From Methanomassiliicoccales archaeon UBA147 (lineage in GTDB: Archaea; Thermoplasmatota; Thermoplasmata; SG8-5), in NCBI GenBank assembly GCA_002496385.1, contig DAJR01000020.1:1-31254 (forward strand): DNA of 31,254 bases. The letters are read 5' to 3'. Shown here piece after piece: positions 1 to 7,207 of the stretch. The stretch's first letter is position 1, and each line of letters begins with the position of its first letter. The translations under genes were made by a program, and so were the position numbers. The notes below the pieces were generated by a model that saw nothing but the letters and a program-made list of their open reading frames with translations, ran no database searches and had not been told where the DNA came from.

Positions 1-1291
1 TGTCCGACCACATTTCCACCAATGCAGGGCGGTTCCATCTCTTGACCAGGCCGACGATGAAGTCCTTGTTCTCGTCGTAGAAGTCTTTCGTTATCCTTAT
101 TGCGAATTCCAGGTCTCCAGGAATCTCGTAGCCGATCTCTGTGAGCACATGCCTCGACAGCTCGAACCTGTCCTCTATCTCGGCCTTGGCCATGGGAAGG
201 TCCGCGCTGAAGGAGTGGCAGTCCGGCATCGTGAAGGCGCGCAGCCTCCGCAGCCCTGCAAGCTCGCCCCTCTGCTCGACACGGAACGAGTACCTGGTCA
301 GCTCGTAGAGACGGACAGGGAGATCCTTGTAGGATATCGTGGCATCATGCAACATCAGGAACTGGCCGAAGCAGGCTGCGAATCGGAGGAATACCTTCTT
401 GTCCGGTGTCTGTATGGTATACTGGCGGGCCGGGAACCGGTTCATGTAGCTCTTCAGGCTCGGATGCTCGAAATCGTACATGATGGGGGATTCAATTTCC
501 ATCCCGCCGGTTTTCTTGACCTGTTCGGTGACATAGCGCTCCAGCAGGGTCTTCACAAGCTTGCCCTTGGGGTAATATCGCATGTTACCGGGGTCCGACC
601 CCGGCTCGTAATCCACCAGCTCCATACGCCTCATCAGTTCTATATGCGGCGGTTCTTCCTTGCTGATACGGCTCTTGGCCATCTCGTACTGGCAGAATTT
701 GTTCAGATTGACGTTCTCCCCGAATTCATAGCCCTTGACTCTGTTGTCTTCCAGGCTCAGCGGGTGCTCGTTCCCGTCTGTGTCGAGGACGAACCATGAT
801 GACTTCATCTTCTCCTCGGATTTGACCGCTTCGGACACATCATCCTTGGATTCTTTCTGACTGGGGTCCCCCGCCACAATCTCCCTTGACAGTTCGCTCA
901 GGGGGTGACCTTTGCAGGAAATGTTGAATGATTTGTACCATCCGAAGGGAGAGGCATGAACCTCGTACCCCATCCCGCTGAGCATTGACTCGGAAGTGTG
1001 AAGAATCTGCAGGCTGGTGCTCTGCTTGGCAAGGCTGGAACTCAGGTGTGCATATGGGTATAGAACCACACGGCGGACTTCCACCTTTTTGGCAATCTCA
1101 TCAACGTTGGCGACGAGCGCTTTGGCCGACTCGGCCTCTTTTTCTTCGTCTCGCTTCTCGAAGCTGATGAAGACGACGAGAACCTCTTCCACGCGGTTCT
1201 TCATCTTCTCGGGCGCGATCTCTTCGGCGAGTTTGGTCTTCTTCCTAGCCTCGTACTCGATGAAATCCGAATGTATGAACAGTGCTTTCAT
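1..1291 (-). CDS. thrS: Threonyl-tRNA synthetase, archaeal type (3' end cut by window edge)
   Basis: This enzyme charges tRNA-Thr in the cytoplasm. The visible 430 residues start MKALFIHSDFIEYEA, which matches the archaeal N-terminal D-Tyr-deacylase-like domain that edits Ser-tRNA-Thr. A class II catalytic core follows, with motif-2-like text (RLYELTRYSFRVEQRG) and a threonine-site-like segment (AFTMPDCHSF). Motif 3 and the anticodon-binding domain lie beyond base 1. The ATG at 1291 is preceded by a weak purine-rich site (AGGTTG) and a TATA-like CATATATG near 1320-1327. It is transcribed divergently from the next gene. The family call is secure; the C-terminal part is not seen. Confidence 0.95.
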   Translation of the reverse strand, partial: MKALFIHSDFIEYEARKKTKLAEEIAPEKMKNRVEEVLVVFISFEKRDEEKEAESAKALVANVDEIAKKVEVRRVVLYPYAHLSSSLAKQSTSLQILHTSESMLSGMGYEVHASPFGWYKSFNISCKGHPLSELSREIVAGDPSQKESKDDVSEAVKSEEKMKSSWFVLDTDGNEHPLSLEDNRVKGYEFGENVNLNKFCQYEMAKSRISKEEPPHIELMRRMELVDYEPGSDPGNMRYYPKGKLVKTLLERYVTEQVKKTGGMEIESPIMYDFEHPSLKSYMNRFPARQYTIQTPDKKVFLRFAACFGQFLMLHDATISYKDLPVRLYELTRYSFRVEQRGELAGLRRLRAFTMPDCHSFSADLPMAKAEIEDRFELSRHVLTEIGYEIPGDLEFAIRITKDFYDENKDFIVGLVKRWNRPALVEMWSD

Positions 1292-1425
1292 TTCAACCTG
1301 TATCCCCATATTTGCAGGACATATATGAAATTACGCCGGCCTGCAAACACCGTGCATGATGAATGCCCGCATCGGGGGTGCGCTGCGAGGAAAATGTTTT
1401 ATCGGAAGGGAACTATGGGCCGACG

Positions 1426-2361
1426 ATGTTGGACCCCCTGGAACTCTGCCAGGCCATTCTTCATCTGGGACCGGAGGAAGAGGTGGATCTTCATGCAGAG
1501 AAGGAAATGAAGAGGCATTATCTTGAATATAGGGCTTCACAGAAGAAGCACCTTGCGGCGCTTGCCTACATGGTGAACGGAAAGGAGTATGGGTCCCTGC
1601 TCGATGCCCTGCTCCGGGAAGCATCTCTCGAGAACCTGGGAATCAGGTTCCTGAAGCCCGACCTCAAGGAGAACTGGGACTTCAACACCCCCACCAAGAC
1701 CCTGGTGCTCATGGGGAACGGGACAGGCGTCCTCGAACGATTTTCCTACGATTCCTTCAGGCTGGACAAGTGGGACAGGCAACAGCAGATACAGAGAGAC
1801 AATGTAATGATAAGGGGCTTCATTTCCAAATTCTATTACCCGCAGTCAATCATCACCGAATCGGAGGACCCTCTGGCCGGCCCGAAGAGGATGTATGTTC
1901 CGAAGCTGATGATGCTGGAGGATATGTGGAAGCGCATCCGCAGCACCGGGATGGTCCCTTTCGAGATAAGGGTGTGCGCATACACCAAGACTGCTCGACA
2001 CATTTACGACCTGGACCTTGTGAACAATGCGATGATCAAGGACTTCAGGGGGGGCCAGGCGCCGCTGCGCAACAAGGCTGAGAGGGGCATAATCGACTAC
2101 CTGAATTTCGACACAGTCCTGGCTTCGACCGACATGAAGGATGTCGTGAAGAGGGCGTTCATCAACCTTTTCGAATCAGAGTTCACTACGGCCCCTGACC
2201 TCGCGCACTCGATGCATATCACACCCCAGATGGCAGGCAATGCGCTGACCGCGATAGTGACACGGGGGCTTGCTGTCAAAGAGGGTACCGCGCCGCGTGA
2301 GATCTACACAATTAATTCCGAGTCCCTGGCCAATCGGGCCAAGAAGTTGGAGTCTGCATGA
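1426..2361 (+). CDS. Conserved hypothetical protein with probable C-terminal winged helix
   Basis: The family is not recognised. From the ATG at 1426 the product has 311 residues. It is soluble, with no signal peptide or membrane segment. The middle is rich in charged and aromatic residues. The last 65 residues or so (AHSMHITPQMAGNALTAIVT, then a short turn and strands) read like a winged helix-turn-helix with a recognition helix, so DNA or RNA binding is plausible but inferred. A longer open frame begins upstream. The 1426 ATG was chosen because TGTTTTATC near 1395-1403 is a TATA-like box about 27 nt upstream, as for a leaderless mRNA. Confidence 0.75.
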   Translation: MLDPLELCQAILHLGPEEEVDLHAEKEMKRHYLEYRASQKKHLAALAYMVNGKEYGSLLDALLREASLENLGIRFLKPDLKENWDFNTPTKTLVLMGNGTGVLERFSYDSFRLDKWDRQQQIQRDNVMIRGFISKFYYPQSIITESEDPLAGPKRMYVPKLMMLEDMWKRIRSTGMVPFEIRVCAYTKTARHIYDLDLVNNAMIKDFRGGQAPLRNKAERGIIDYLNFDTVLASTDMKDVVKRAFINLFESEFTTAPDLAHSMHITPQMAGNALTAIVTRGLAVKEGTAPREIYTINSESLANRAKKLESA

Positions 2362-2402
2362 ATTGCCGGTTCCCCGGAGTCAGTATTTAGGGGCAATCGG
2401 CC

Positions 2403-3008
2403 TTATGATTCGTCGTCGCAATTGTCCTTTTTCTCGGCCTGCTCCTTCTTCCGGTCCTCTTCCTCGAGTGCCTTGGCCCGGTCCCTGCCGGTCGGGCGGT
2501 ACAGGCCCGGTTTGAATATCAGCTCCGTGATCACGAGAACCACCGCGAGGAAAATTATTGCCACGACCAGGTTCCAGGGGAATTCGTCTGGTTCTTCCTC
2601 ACCTATGATCCCGATGGTGGCAGGACCTGACTCGGGAAACTGCGCAGACGCGCCGGTTTCGTCCTTGGCCGTTATCCGGCATTCGAGCTCGCCTTCCCAT
2701 GGCTGGGCCGGGATGACGTAGGTCCAGGTGCCGGAAGTAGAGTTCCCTGCGGTCAGCGTCATGAACTCGTACCCCATCTGGCCGGTTCCGGGGTTGTAAT
2801 AGTTGAGAAGGACCTCATACACCGGAACCTCGGAACTGAGGTTTATCCACACGAGGATCGGTTGGCCAGCCTCTGCTTCGACCGGCATCGCAATCTCAGT
2901 CGCGATTGGCACGGCCCAGACCGCCGGTTCGCACAATGAGACAGCCAGAAGAATGCCCAGGAAAAAATGCAAACTACTTCTTCTTTTCCTTGACCTTGAT
3001 GAAATCAC
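2403..3008 (-). CDS. Small membrane-anchored protein with one Ig-like extracellular domain
   Basis: The product has 201 residues. It has a basic N-terminus (SRSRKRR) and a hydrophobic signal segment (LHFFLGILLAVSL). An extracellular domain of about 110 residues follows, then one transmembrane helix (NLVVAIIFLAVVLVITELIF) and a charged cytoplasmic tail rich in E, K and D. The domain contains YVIPAQPWEGELECRITAKD, which matches Ig-like repeats in the large surface protein at 25370-28951. The start is uncertain: a GTG at 3008 overlaps the upstream aMBF1 gene by 35 nt, and a TTG at 2972 lies just after its stop. The GTG keeps a positively charged signal-peptide n-region. No enzymatic function is visible. 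Confidence 0.75.
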   Translation of the reverse strand: MISSRSRKRRSSLHFFLGILLAVSLCEPAVWAVPIATEIAMPVEAEAGQPILVWINLSSEVPVYEVLLNYYNPGTGQMGYEFMTLTAGNSTSGTWTYVIPAQPWEGELECRITAKDETGASAQFPESGPATIGIIGEEEPDEFPWNLVVAIIFLAVVLVITELIFKPGLYRPTGRDRAKALEEEDRKKEQAEKKDNCDDES

Positions 3009-3474
3009 CCAGGGTCAGCCCCCGTGAACTGTCCGCGACCTTGACCTCGCCGGAATCCTCAATGACTTCCCTAAGGGAGATATTGAGGGCTTTTTCAAGC
3101 TTGAGCACGAGTTTGTCCGGCGGCCTCATCTCCCCGCCCTCAATCTTGATTATCACGCTCTTCTTCTCGTTTATCAGTTTCGCGAGGTCATCATGGCTCA
3201 TGCCCAGCTTCTGCCGGCCCTGCCGAACCCGTGGGCCGGAGTCAAGTGCCAGCTCTGATTCCCCGGTGGATTCATAAATGTCTTTCTCCTTTCTCCGTTT
3301 CTCCCTGTTGTCCAGGCGGTCTGCCACTCCCGGGAGCAATACTGCGCCGTCCTTGGTCCTCACTGCCGGGCTGCTCGCGAATCTCTCGCACTTCCCGCAT
3401 ACCTGCACAGCAGCGCCTTCCACCATGACAAGCTTGGTCCTCGGGACCTCGGCCCCGCACATCTCGCATATCAT
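2974..3474 (-). CDS. Archaeal multiprotein bridging factor 1 (zinc ribbon plus HTH)
   Basis: This 166-residue protein is a putative transcription or translation-associated factor. An N-terminal zinc ribbon (CEMC near residue 3, CGKC near residue 26) is followed by a basic linker. A Cro/C1-type helix-turn-helix covers about residues 80-140 (RQKLGMSHDDLAKLINEKKS, then IIKIEGGEMRPPDKLVLKLE). This arrangement is the hallmark of aMBF1. The ATG at 3474 has a good SD (AGGTAGGGAA). It is divergent from PAN, and the membrane-protein gene follows it with overlap. Confidence 0.93.
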   Translation of the reverse strand: MICEMCGAEVPRTKLVMVEGAAVQVCGKCERFASSPAVRTKDGAVLLPGVADRLDNREKRRKEKDIYESTGESELALDSGPRVRQGRQKLGMSHDDLAKLINEKKSVIIKIEGGEMRPPDKLVLKLEKALNISLREVIEDSGEVKVADSSRGLTLGDFIKVKEKKK

Positions 3475-3508
3475 TTTCCCTACCTCTTCTCAATTAATAT
3501 AGGATAAA

Positions 3509-3534
3509 CCATAAATATACGAGGCATTATATAG
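3509..3534. promoter_or_regulatory. Divergent promoter region between aMBF1 and PAN
   Basis: Only 91 bp separate the two starts. TTATATAG at 3527-3534 lies about 36 nt before the PAN ATG, giving a predicted leader of roughly 10 nt without an SD. On the other strand GTATATTTAT (3511-3520) lies about 40 nt before the aMBF1 ATG, leaving room for its SD. Both are read by TATA spacing only. Confidence 0.5.
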
Positions 3535-3565
3535 TTAGCGATGGGATGCCAGCCTGCATTCCGGT

Positions 3566-4810
3566 ATGAAGAGGCATTATTTGGCGGACGAAGAAAAATA
3601 CACTGAAGATGAAGAAGTCGTGGAATTCTCGCACGAACTGAAACAGCGCATAGCCTCTTTGGAGACCATGAACGAGCGCCTACTGGACGATGCAAGGCAG
3701 AGCGAGGGGGAGAAACGCTACATCAAGAGCGAGATGGTGCGCCTGCAGAAGGAGATTCAGAGGCTGAGGTTCGAGCTTGACAGGATGAAGACCCCACCGA
3801 TGATCATCGGCTCGATAAAGGATGTGCTGACAGACGGCAGGGTTGTCGTAAAGAGCAGCACCGGTCCGGATTTCATTGTCACAACAGCGGAGTACATTTC
3901 TCCGGAGAACATCATAATCGGCGCGAGAGTTGCACTGAACAAACAGAGCCTCGCGGTAGTCGGAGTATTGCCCCCATCGCTCGACCCGGTCGTGCTGGGC
4001 GGGGAGGTCATCGAGAGGCCCGAAGTCAGCTACGAGGACATCGGCGGCCTTGAGGACCAGATGCGTGAGATCCGGGAAGCGGTGGAGGACCCGTTGCTGA
4101 AACCCGAGCTCTACAAGAAAGTGGGCATAGACCCGCCGAAAGGCGTTCTGCTGGTCGGCCCGCCGGGCACCGGAAAAACCATGCTTGCGAAAGCGGTCGC
4201 CCATCAAACCAATGCAACGTTCATCCGCTTCGTCGGCTCCGAGCTTGTCCAGAAATACATAGGCGAAGGTGCTAGGCTTGTCAGGGAACTGTTCGACATG
4301 GCCAGGGAGAAAGCCCCGACAATAGTCTTCATCGACGAGCTGGACTCGGTCGGCGCCAAGCGGCTGGAAGTCGCCACCAGCGGGGACAGGGAAGTACAGA
4401 GGACACTCATGCAGCTGCTGGCGGAACTCGACGGTTTCGACGCGATGGAGAACGTTAAAATAATCGGCGCCACCAACCGCCCCGACATACTGGACGATGC
4501 TCTGCTCAGGCCGGGCAGGTTCGACCGTATCATCACGATACCGGTACCGAATTACATTGCCAGGGTGCAGATATTCAAGATACATTCCCGCAAGATGAGC
4601 GTGGCGAAGGACGTGAACTTCGAGGAGTTGGCCCAGCGCACGGACGGCGTGAGCGGCGCCGACATCAAGGCCATGTGCACCGAAGCGGGTATGTTCGCCA
4701 TAAGGGAAGAGCGCACCAAGATCAAGATGCTGGATTTCACCAAGGCCATCGACAAGGTGATGGTGGTGGACGCGGACGTCACTGCGCAGAGCGGGCAGAT
4801 GTTCGCCTGA
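3566..4810 (+). CDS. pan: Proteasome-activating nucleotidase PAN (AAA+ unfoldase)
   Basis: PAN is the hexameric ATPase that unfolds substrates and feeds them into the 20S proteasome. The 414 residues show an N-terminal coiled coil (about 20-75), an OB domain (about 77-140) and an AAA+ module. The module has Walker A GPPGTGKT (about 198-205), an aromatic pore loop (RFVGSELVQKYIGEG), Walker B FIDELD and an arginine-finger region (RPGRFDR). The C-terminus is MFA, a hydrophobic-Phe-X version of the HbYX motif that docks into 20S pockets. The length is normal for the family. No 20S gene is in the window. Confidence 0.97.
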   Translation: MKRHYLADEEKYTEDEEVVEFSHELKQRIASLETMNERLLDDARQSEGEKRYIKSEMVRLQKEIQRLRFELDRMKTPPMIIGSIKDVLTDGRVVVKSSTGPDFIVTTAEYISPENIIIGARVALNKQSLAVVGVLPPSLDPVVLGGEVIERPEVSYEDIGGLEDQMREIREAVEDPLLKPELYKKVGIDPPKGVLLVGPPGTGKTMLAKAVAHQTNATFIRFVGSELVQKYIGEGARLVRELFDMAREKAPTIVFIDELDSVGAKRLEVATSGDREVQRTLMQLLAELDGFDAMENVKIIGATNRPDILDDALLRPGRFDRIITIPVPNYIARVQIFKIHSRKMSVAKDVNFEELAQRTDGVSGADIKAMCTEAGMFAIREERTKIKMLDFTKAIDKVMVVDADVTAQSGQMFA

Positions 4811-4843
4811 AATTTCGGATTTCATATTCCGTTCGAAATTTCA
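4808..4843 (+). terminator. Inverted repeat after PAN
   Basis: TGAAATTTCG (4808-4817, including the PAN stop codon) pairs with CGAAATTTCA (4834-4843) over 10 bp with a 16-nt loop. Within it CGGA and TCCG can form a shorter alternative. The position directly at the 3' end suggests termination or 3'-end processing. No T-run follows, so the role is inferred. Confidence 0.45.
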
Positions 4844-5500
4844 GAAAACGGTGATTCTGATTGGTATTGATGGGGTCATCATGGCGAATGCTGTTGTTGA
4901 AAACATTTAGTTATCGCATTCACCGATTGCGGGCAAAATGTTGCGAGTTAAATGGCATGGATTTAGGTTAATGATTGTTGGCCATGCCATCATCGAATGC
5001 GTTGTTTGCATATGGTTGGAGTTGCATTCAATATGGGAACTCAATCGCCCTTGGCTTCACCACAGCACCGGCCAACCCCATCATGCCTCGGTCGCCCATC
5101 GCCATTTTGCACTCAAGGCCGGGGTTGTGACCCGGTTGGGCGAACCGGGTTGGTGACGCCATGATTCCGTTTCTTATCCTCTCAGAAGCCCCGCCTGTGA
5201 GGGCGGGGTAAGCATCGATACTTCGATGCGGCACAACCTAGGCCTGGCCTAGGTAGGGAGGAGTTTAAACCGGCACACATCCCGGTCTTAGGATCATGGC
5301 ACCAAGTCAGCGGCCATAGATTTTCGAGCAGGTGAACCCGAGTTTTCTTATTTACTGAATATTTTTCTTTTGGAGGGTGAGCCGGCGCAGAAAATCTTAA
5401 AAGAAAAATACTCGCGGGGAGGAGTTGGGCAATTTGAAATCTGATGTCCAAAAATTCCGACATTTGTATATCTGGCCATACTTATTTTTACATTATGGCA
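4844..5500. other. Long intergenic region with multiple inverted repeats, no convincing gene
   Basis: No frame here looks like a real protein. Inverted repeats are dense. ATGGCATGG at about 4952-4960 pairs with CCATGCCAT about 20 nt downstream. ACCCGGTT-gggcg-AACCGGGT lies near 5130-5150. CCAACCCC near 5075 is complementary to GGGGTTG near 5122. A hairpin cluster at 5189-5253 is listed separately. ATGTC...GACAT lies near 5442-5463. Strand and function are unknown. A structured RNA upstream of tuf, or remnants of mobile-element ends, are the two readings I consider. Confidence 0.5.
5189..5253. repeat. Cluster of three consecutive hairpins (possible IS200/IS605-like end or ncRNA)
   Basis: Three hairpins follow one another. 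The first is CCCCGCC-TGTGAG-GGCGGGG (5189-5208). The second is GCATCGA-tact-TCGATGC (5212-5229). The third is CCTAGGCCTGGCCTAGG (5237-5253), a 17-nt palindrome around one central T. The first shares its TGTGAG loop with a hairpin at 13174-13193, with one compensatory base-pair change. The second resembles the TCGAAG...CTTCGA hairpins of repeats A and B. AGAAGCCCCGCC...GGCGGGG is reminiscent of IS1341/IS605-type ends, but no transposase is nearby. Confidence 0.5.
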
Positions 5501-5509
5501 GAGAAAAAC

Positions 5510-5562
5510 AAATAAATACAACCTAGATATAGGGGCAGCACTACATATCGAATATATGGAGG
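5510..5562 (+). promoter_or_regulatory. Promoter and SD of tuf
   Basis: A TATA-like AAATAAATAC (5510-5519) sits in an A/T-rich stretch, giving an expected start near 5541 and a leader of about 30 nt. The SD GGAGG (5558-5562) is 8 nt before the ATG at 5571. This is the strongest ribosome binding site in the window, as expected for a highly expressed gene. Confidence 0.55.
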
Positions 5563-5570
5563 AATGAAGT

Positions 5571-6848
5571 ATGGCAGATAAAATACACATGAACGTAGTC
5601 TTCATCGGCCATGTGGACCACGGAAAGTCAACCCTAGTAGGCAGAATGCTGCTGGACACAGGCAATATCGACCAGCACGTCGTAGACGAGCTGAAGAAAA
5701 AGGCAGCCGATATGGGGAAGGCTACATTCGAGTTCGCTTTCGTCATGGACCGACTGAAGGAAGAAAGGGAAAGGGGAGTGACCATCGATGTCGCTCACAA
5801 GCGTTTCGATACTGACAAGTATTATTTCACTATCATCGACGCCCCCGGACACAGAGATTTCATCAAGAACATGATCACAGGAACAAGCCAGGCTGACGCC
5901 GCGGTTCTCGTGGTCGCCGCACAGCACGGAGTCATGGCGCAGACAAAGGAGCACGTGTTCCTCGCCAGGACGCTCGGAGTCACCCAGATGATAGTGGCTA
6001 TCAACCAGATGGATGCCACGAAACCCGCTTACGACGAGGCAACCTACAAGAAGATCAAGGACGACGTGACCAAACTCATGAAGTCCGTGGGATACCGTGA
6101 CGAGATGATGAAGTTCCTGCCCATCAGCGGTTTCAAGGGAGACAACGCCGCGAAGCCATCGACCAACATGCCGTGGTGGAAGGGCAACACCCTCCTCCAG
6201 GAACTGAACAACCTGGTCCCGCCGAAGAAATCTACCGACCTGCCGCTGCGCTGGCCCATCCAGGATGTCTACACAATCACCGGTGCCGGAACAGTGCCTG
6301 TCGGCCGTATCGAAACAGGCGTCCTGAAGCCGGAAATGAAGATAAAATTCATGCCGGCGAACGTCATCGGGGATGTCAAGAGCATAGAGATGCACCACAC
6401 GCAACTGCTCAAGGCAGAGCCCGGGGACAATGTCGGAGCCAACATCAGGGGAATTTCGAAGAACGATGTCAGGCGCGGAGACGTCGCAGGGCCAGTGGAC
6501 AACCCGCCGACCGTCGCAAAAACGTTCGATGCCCAGATAATGGTCCTGAACCACCCGAGCGTTCTGACCGTCGGATACACACCTGTGTTCCACCTGCACA
6601 CAGCCCAGGTCGCATGCACGTTCATCGAGCTCAAGAAGAAGCTCGACCCCAAGACCGGCGGCACACTTGAGGAGAACCCGCAGTTCCTGAAGACAGGGGA
6701 CGCGGCAATCGTCAAGATACAGCCCACCAAACCCTTGGTCATCGAGACGGCAAAGGACTTCCCCCAGCTGGGAAGGTTCGCCATCCGCGACATGGGTCAG
6801 ACAGTGGCGGCGGGCGTATGCATCGCCGTGGAAAAGAAGGAGATGTAA
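5571..6848 (+). CDS. tuf: Translation elongation factor EF-1alpha (aEF1A)
   Basis: This GTPase delivers aminoacyl-tRNA to the ribosomal A site. The 425 residues carry G1 GHVDHGKS (13-20), the switch I threonine in RGVTID, G3 DAPGH (90-94), then beta-barrel domains 2 and 3 (IQDVYTITGAGTVPVGRIET; PQLGRFAIRDMGQTVAAG). Length and sequence fit archaeal EF1A and recall the Thermoplasma protein closely. G4 reads NQMD (145-148) rather than the usual NKxD. The ATG is fixed by the upstream GGAGG. It is followed after 44 bp by the uS10 gene, a common archaeal pair. Confidence 0.98.
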   Translation: MADKIHMNVVFIGHVDHGKSTLVGRMLLDTGNIDQHVVDELKKKAADMGKATFEFAFVMDRLKEERERGVTIDVAHKRFDTDKYYFTIIDAPGHRDFIKNMITGTSQADAAVLVVAAQHGVMAQTKEHVFLARTLGVTQMIVAINQMDATKPAYDEATYKKIKDDVTKLMKSVGYRDEMMKFLPISGFKGDNAAKPSTNMPWWKGNTLLQELNNLVPPKKSTDLPLRWPIQDVYTITGAGTVPVGRIETGVLKPEMKIKFMPANVIGDVKSIEMHHTQLLKAEPGDNVGANIRGISKNDVRRGDVAGPVDNPPTVAKTFDAQIMVLNHPSVLTVGYTPVFHLHTAQVACTFIELKKKLDPKTGGTLEENPQFLKTGDAAIVKIQPTKPLVIETAKDFPQLGRFAIRDMGQTVAAGVCIAVEKKEM

Positions 6849-6892
6849 AGCATCTCCTTCACCTTTTCTATTTTTGAAGGGGGGTAACTACT

Positions 6893-7207
6893 ATGGTGGA
6901 ACAAAAAGCCCGGATATCGCTCAGCGGAACCGACCCGAAGAAGGTCGACGGCGTCTGCCAGCAGATAAAGGATATTTCCAAAAGAACTGGCGTTGCCATG
7001 AGCGGGCCGATACCGCTTCCCACCAAGAGATTGGTTGTCCCCTGCAGGAAATCCCCCGATGGCGAGGGTTCGGAGACCTGGGAGCGCTGGGAGATGCGAA
7101 TCCACAAGAGACTTATTGAACTGGATGCCGACGAACGCGCCCTCCGTTCGCTGATGAGGATCAACGTCCCTGACGGGGTCAACATCGAGATAATCCTCAG
7201 AAATTGA
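6893..7207 (+). CDS. rpsJ: Small-subunit ribosomal protein uS10 (S10)
   Basis: The product is 104 residues, normal for archaeal S10. It contains the tRNA-binding-side segment GPIPLPTKRLVVPCRKSPDG and the signature WEMRIHKRLIEL. Residues near the end (INVPDGVNIEI) match the conserved C-terminal strand. The SD-like GGGGGG (6880s) precedes the ATG at 6893. It is probably cotranscribed with tuf. Its last 11 bases overlap the 3' end of the convergent TPR gene. Confidence 0.97.
   Translation: MVEQKARISLSGTDPKKVDGVCQQIKDISKRTGVAMSGPIPLPTKRLVVPCRKSPDGEGSETWERWEMRIHKRLIELDADERALRSLMRINVPDGVNIEIILRN

Noticed and set aside
3680..4825. Long open frame antisense to PAN
   Set aside because: It is a shadow of the GC-rich codon pattern of PAN. 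The antisense product has no recognisable domain, and PAN is unambiguous.
5302..5340. A short stretch (GCGGCCATAG ... GTGAACCCGAG) resembling the 5' part of 5S rRNA
   Set aside because: The conserved CCGAAC and GUUAAGC parts and the closing terminal helix are absent, so it is too short and incomplete for a 5S gene or a clear fragment.
4938..5463. Short open frames in the pan-tuf gap
   Set aside because: Composition is random-looking and hairpins cross them; no SD or TATA spacing supports translation.
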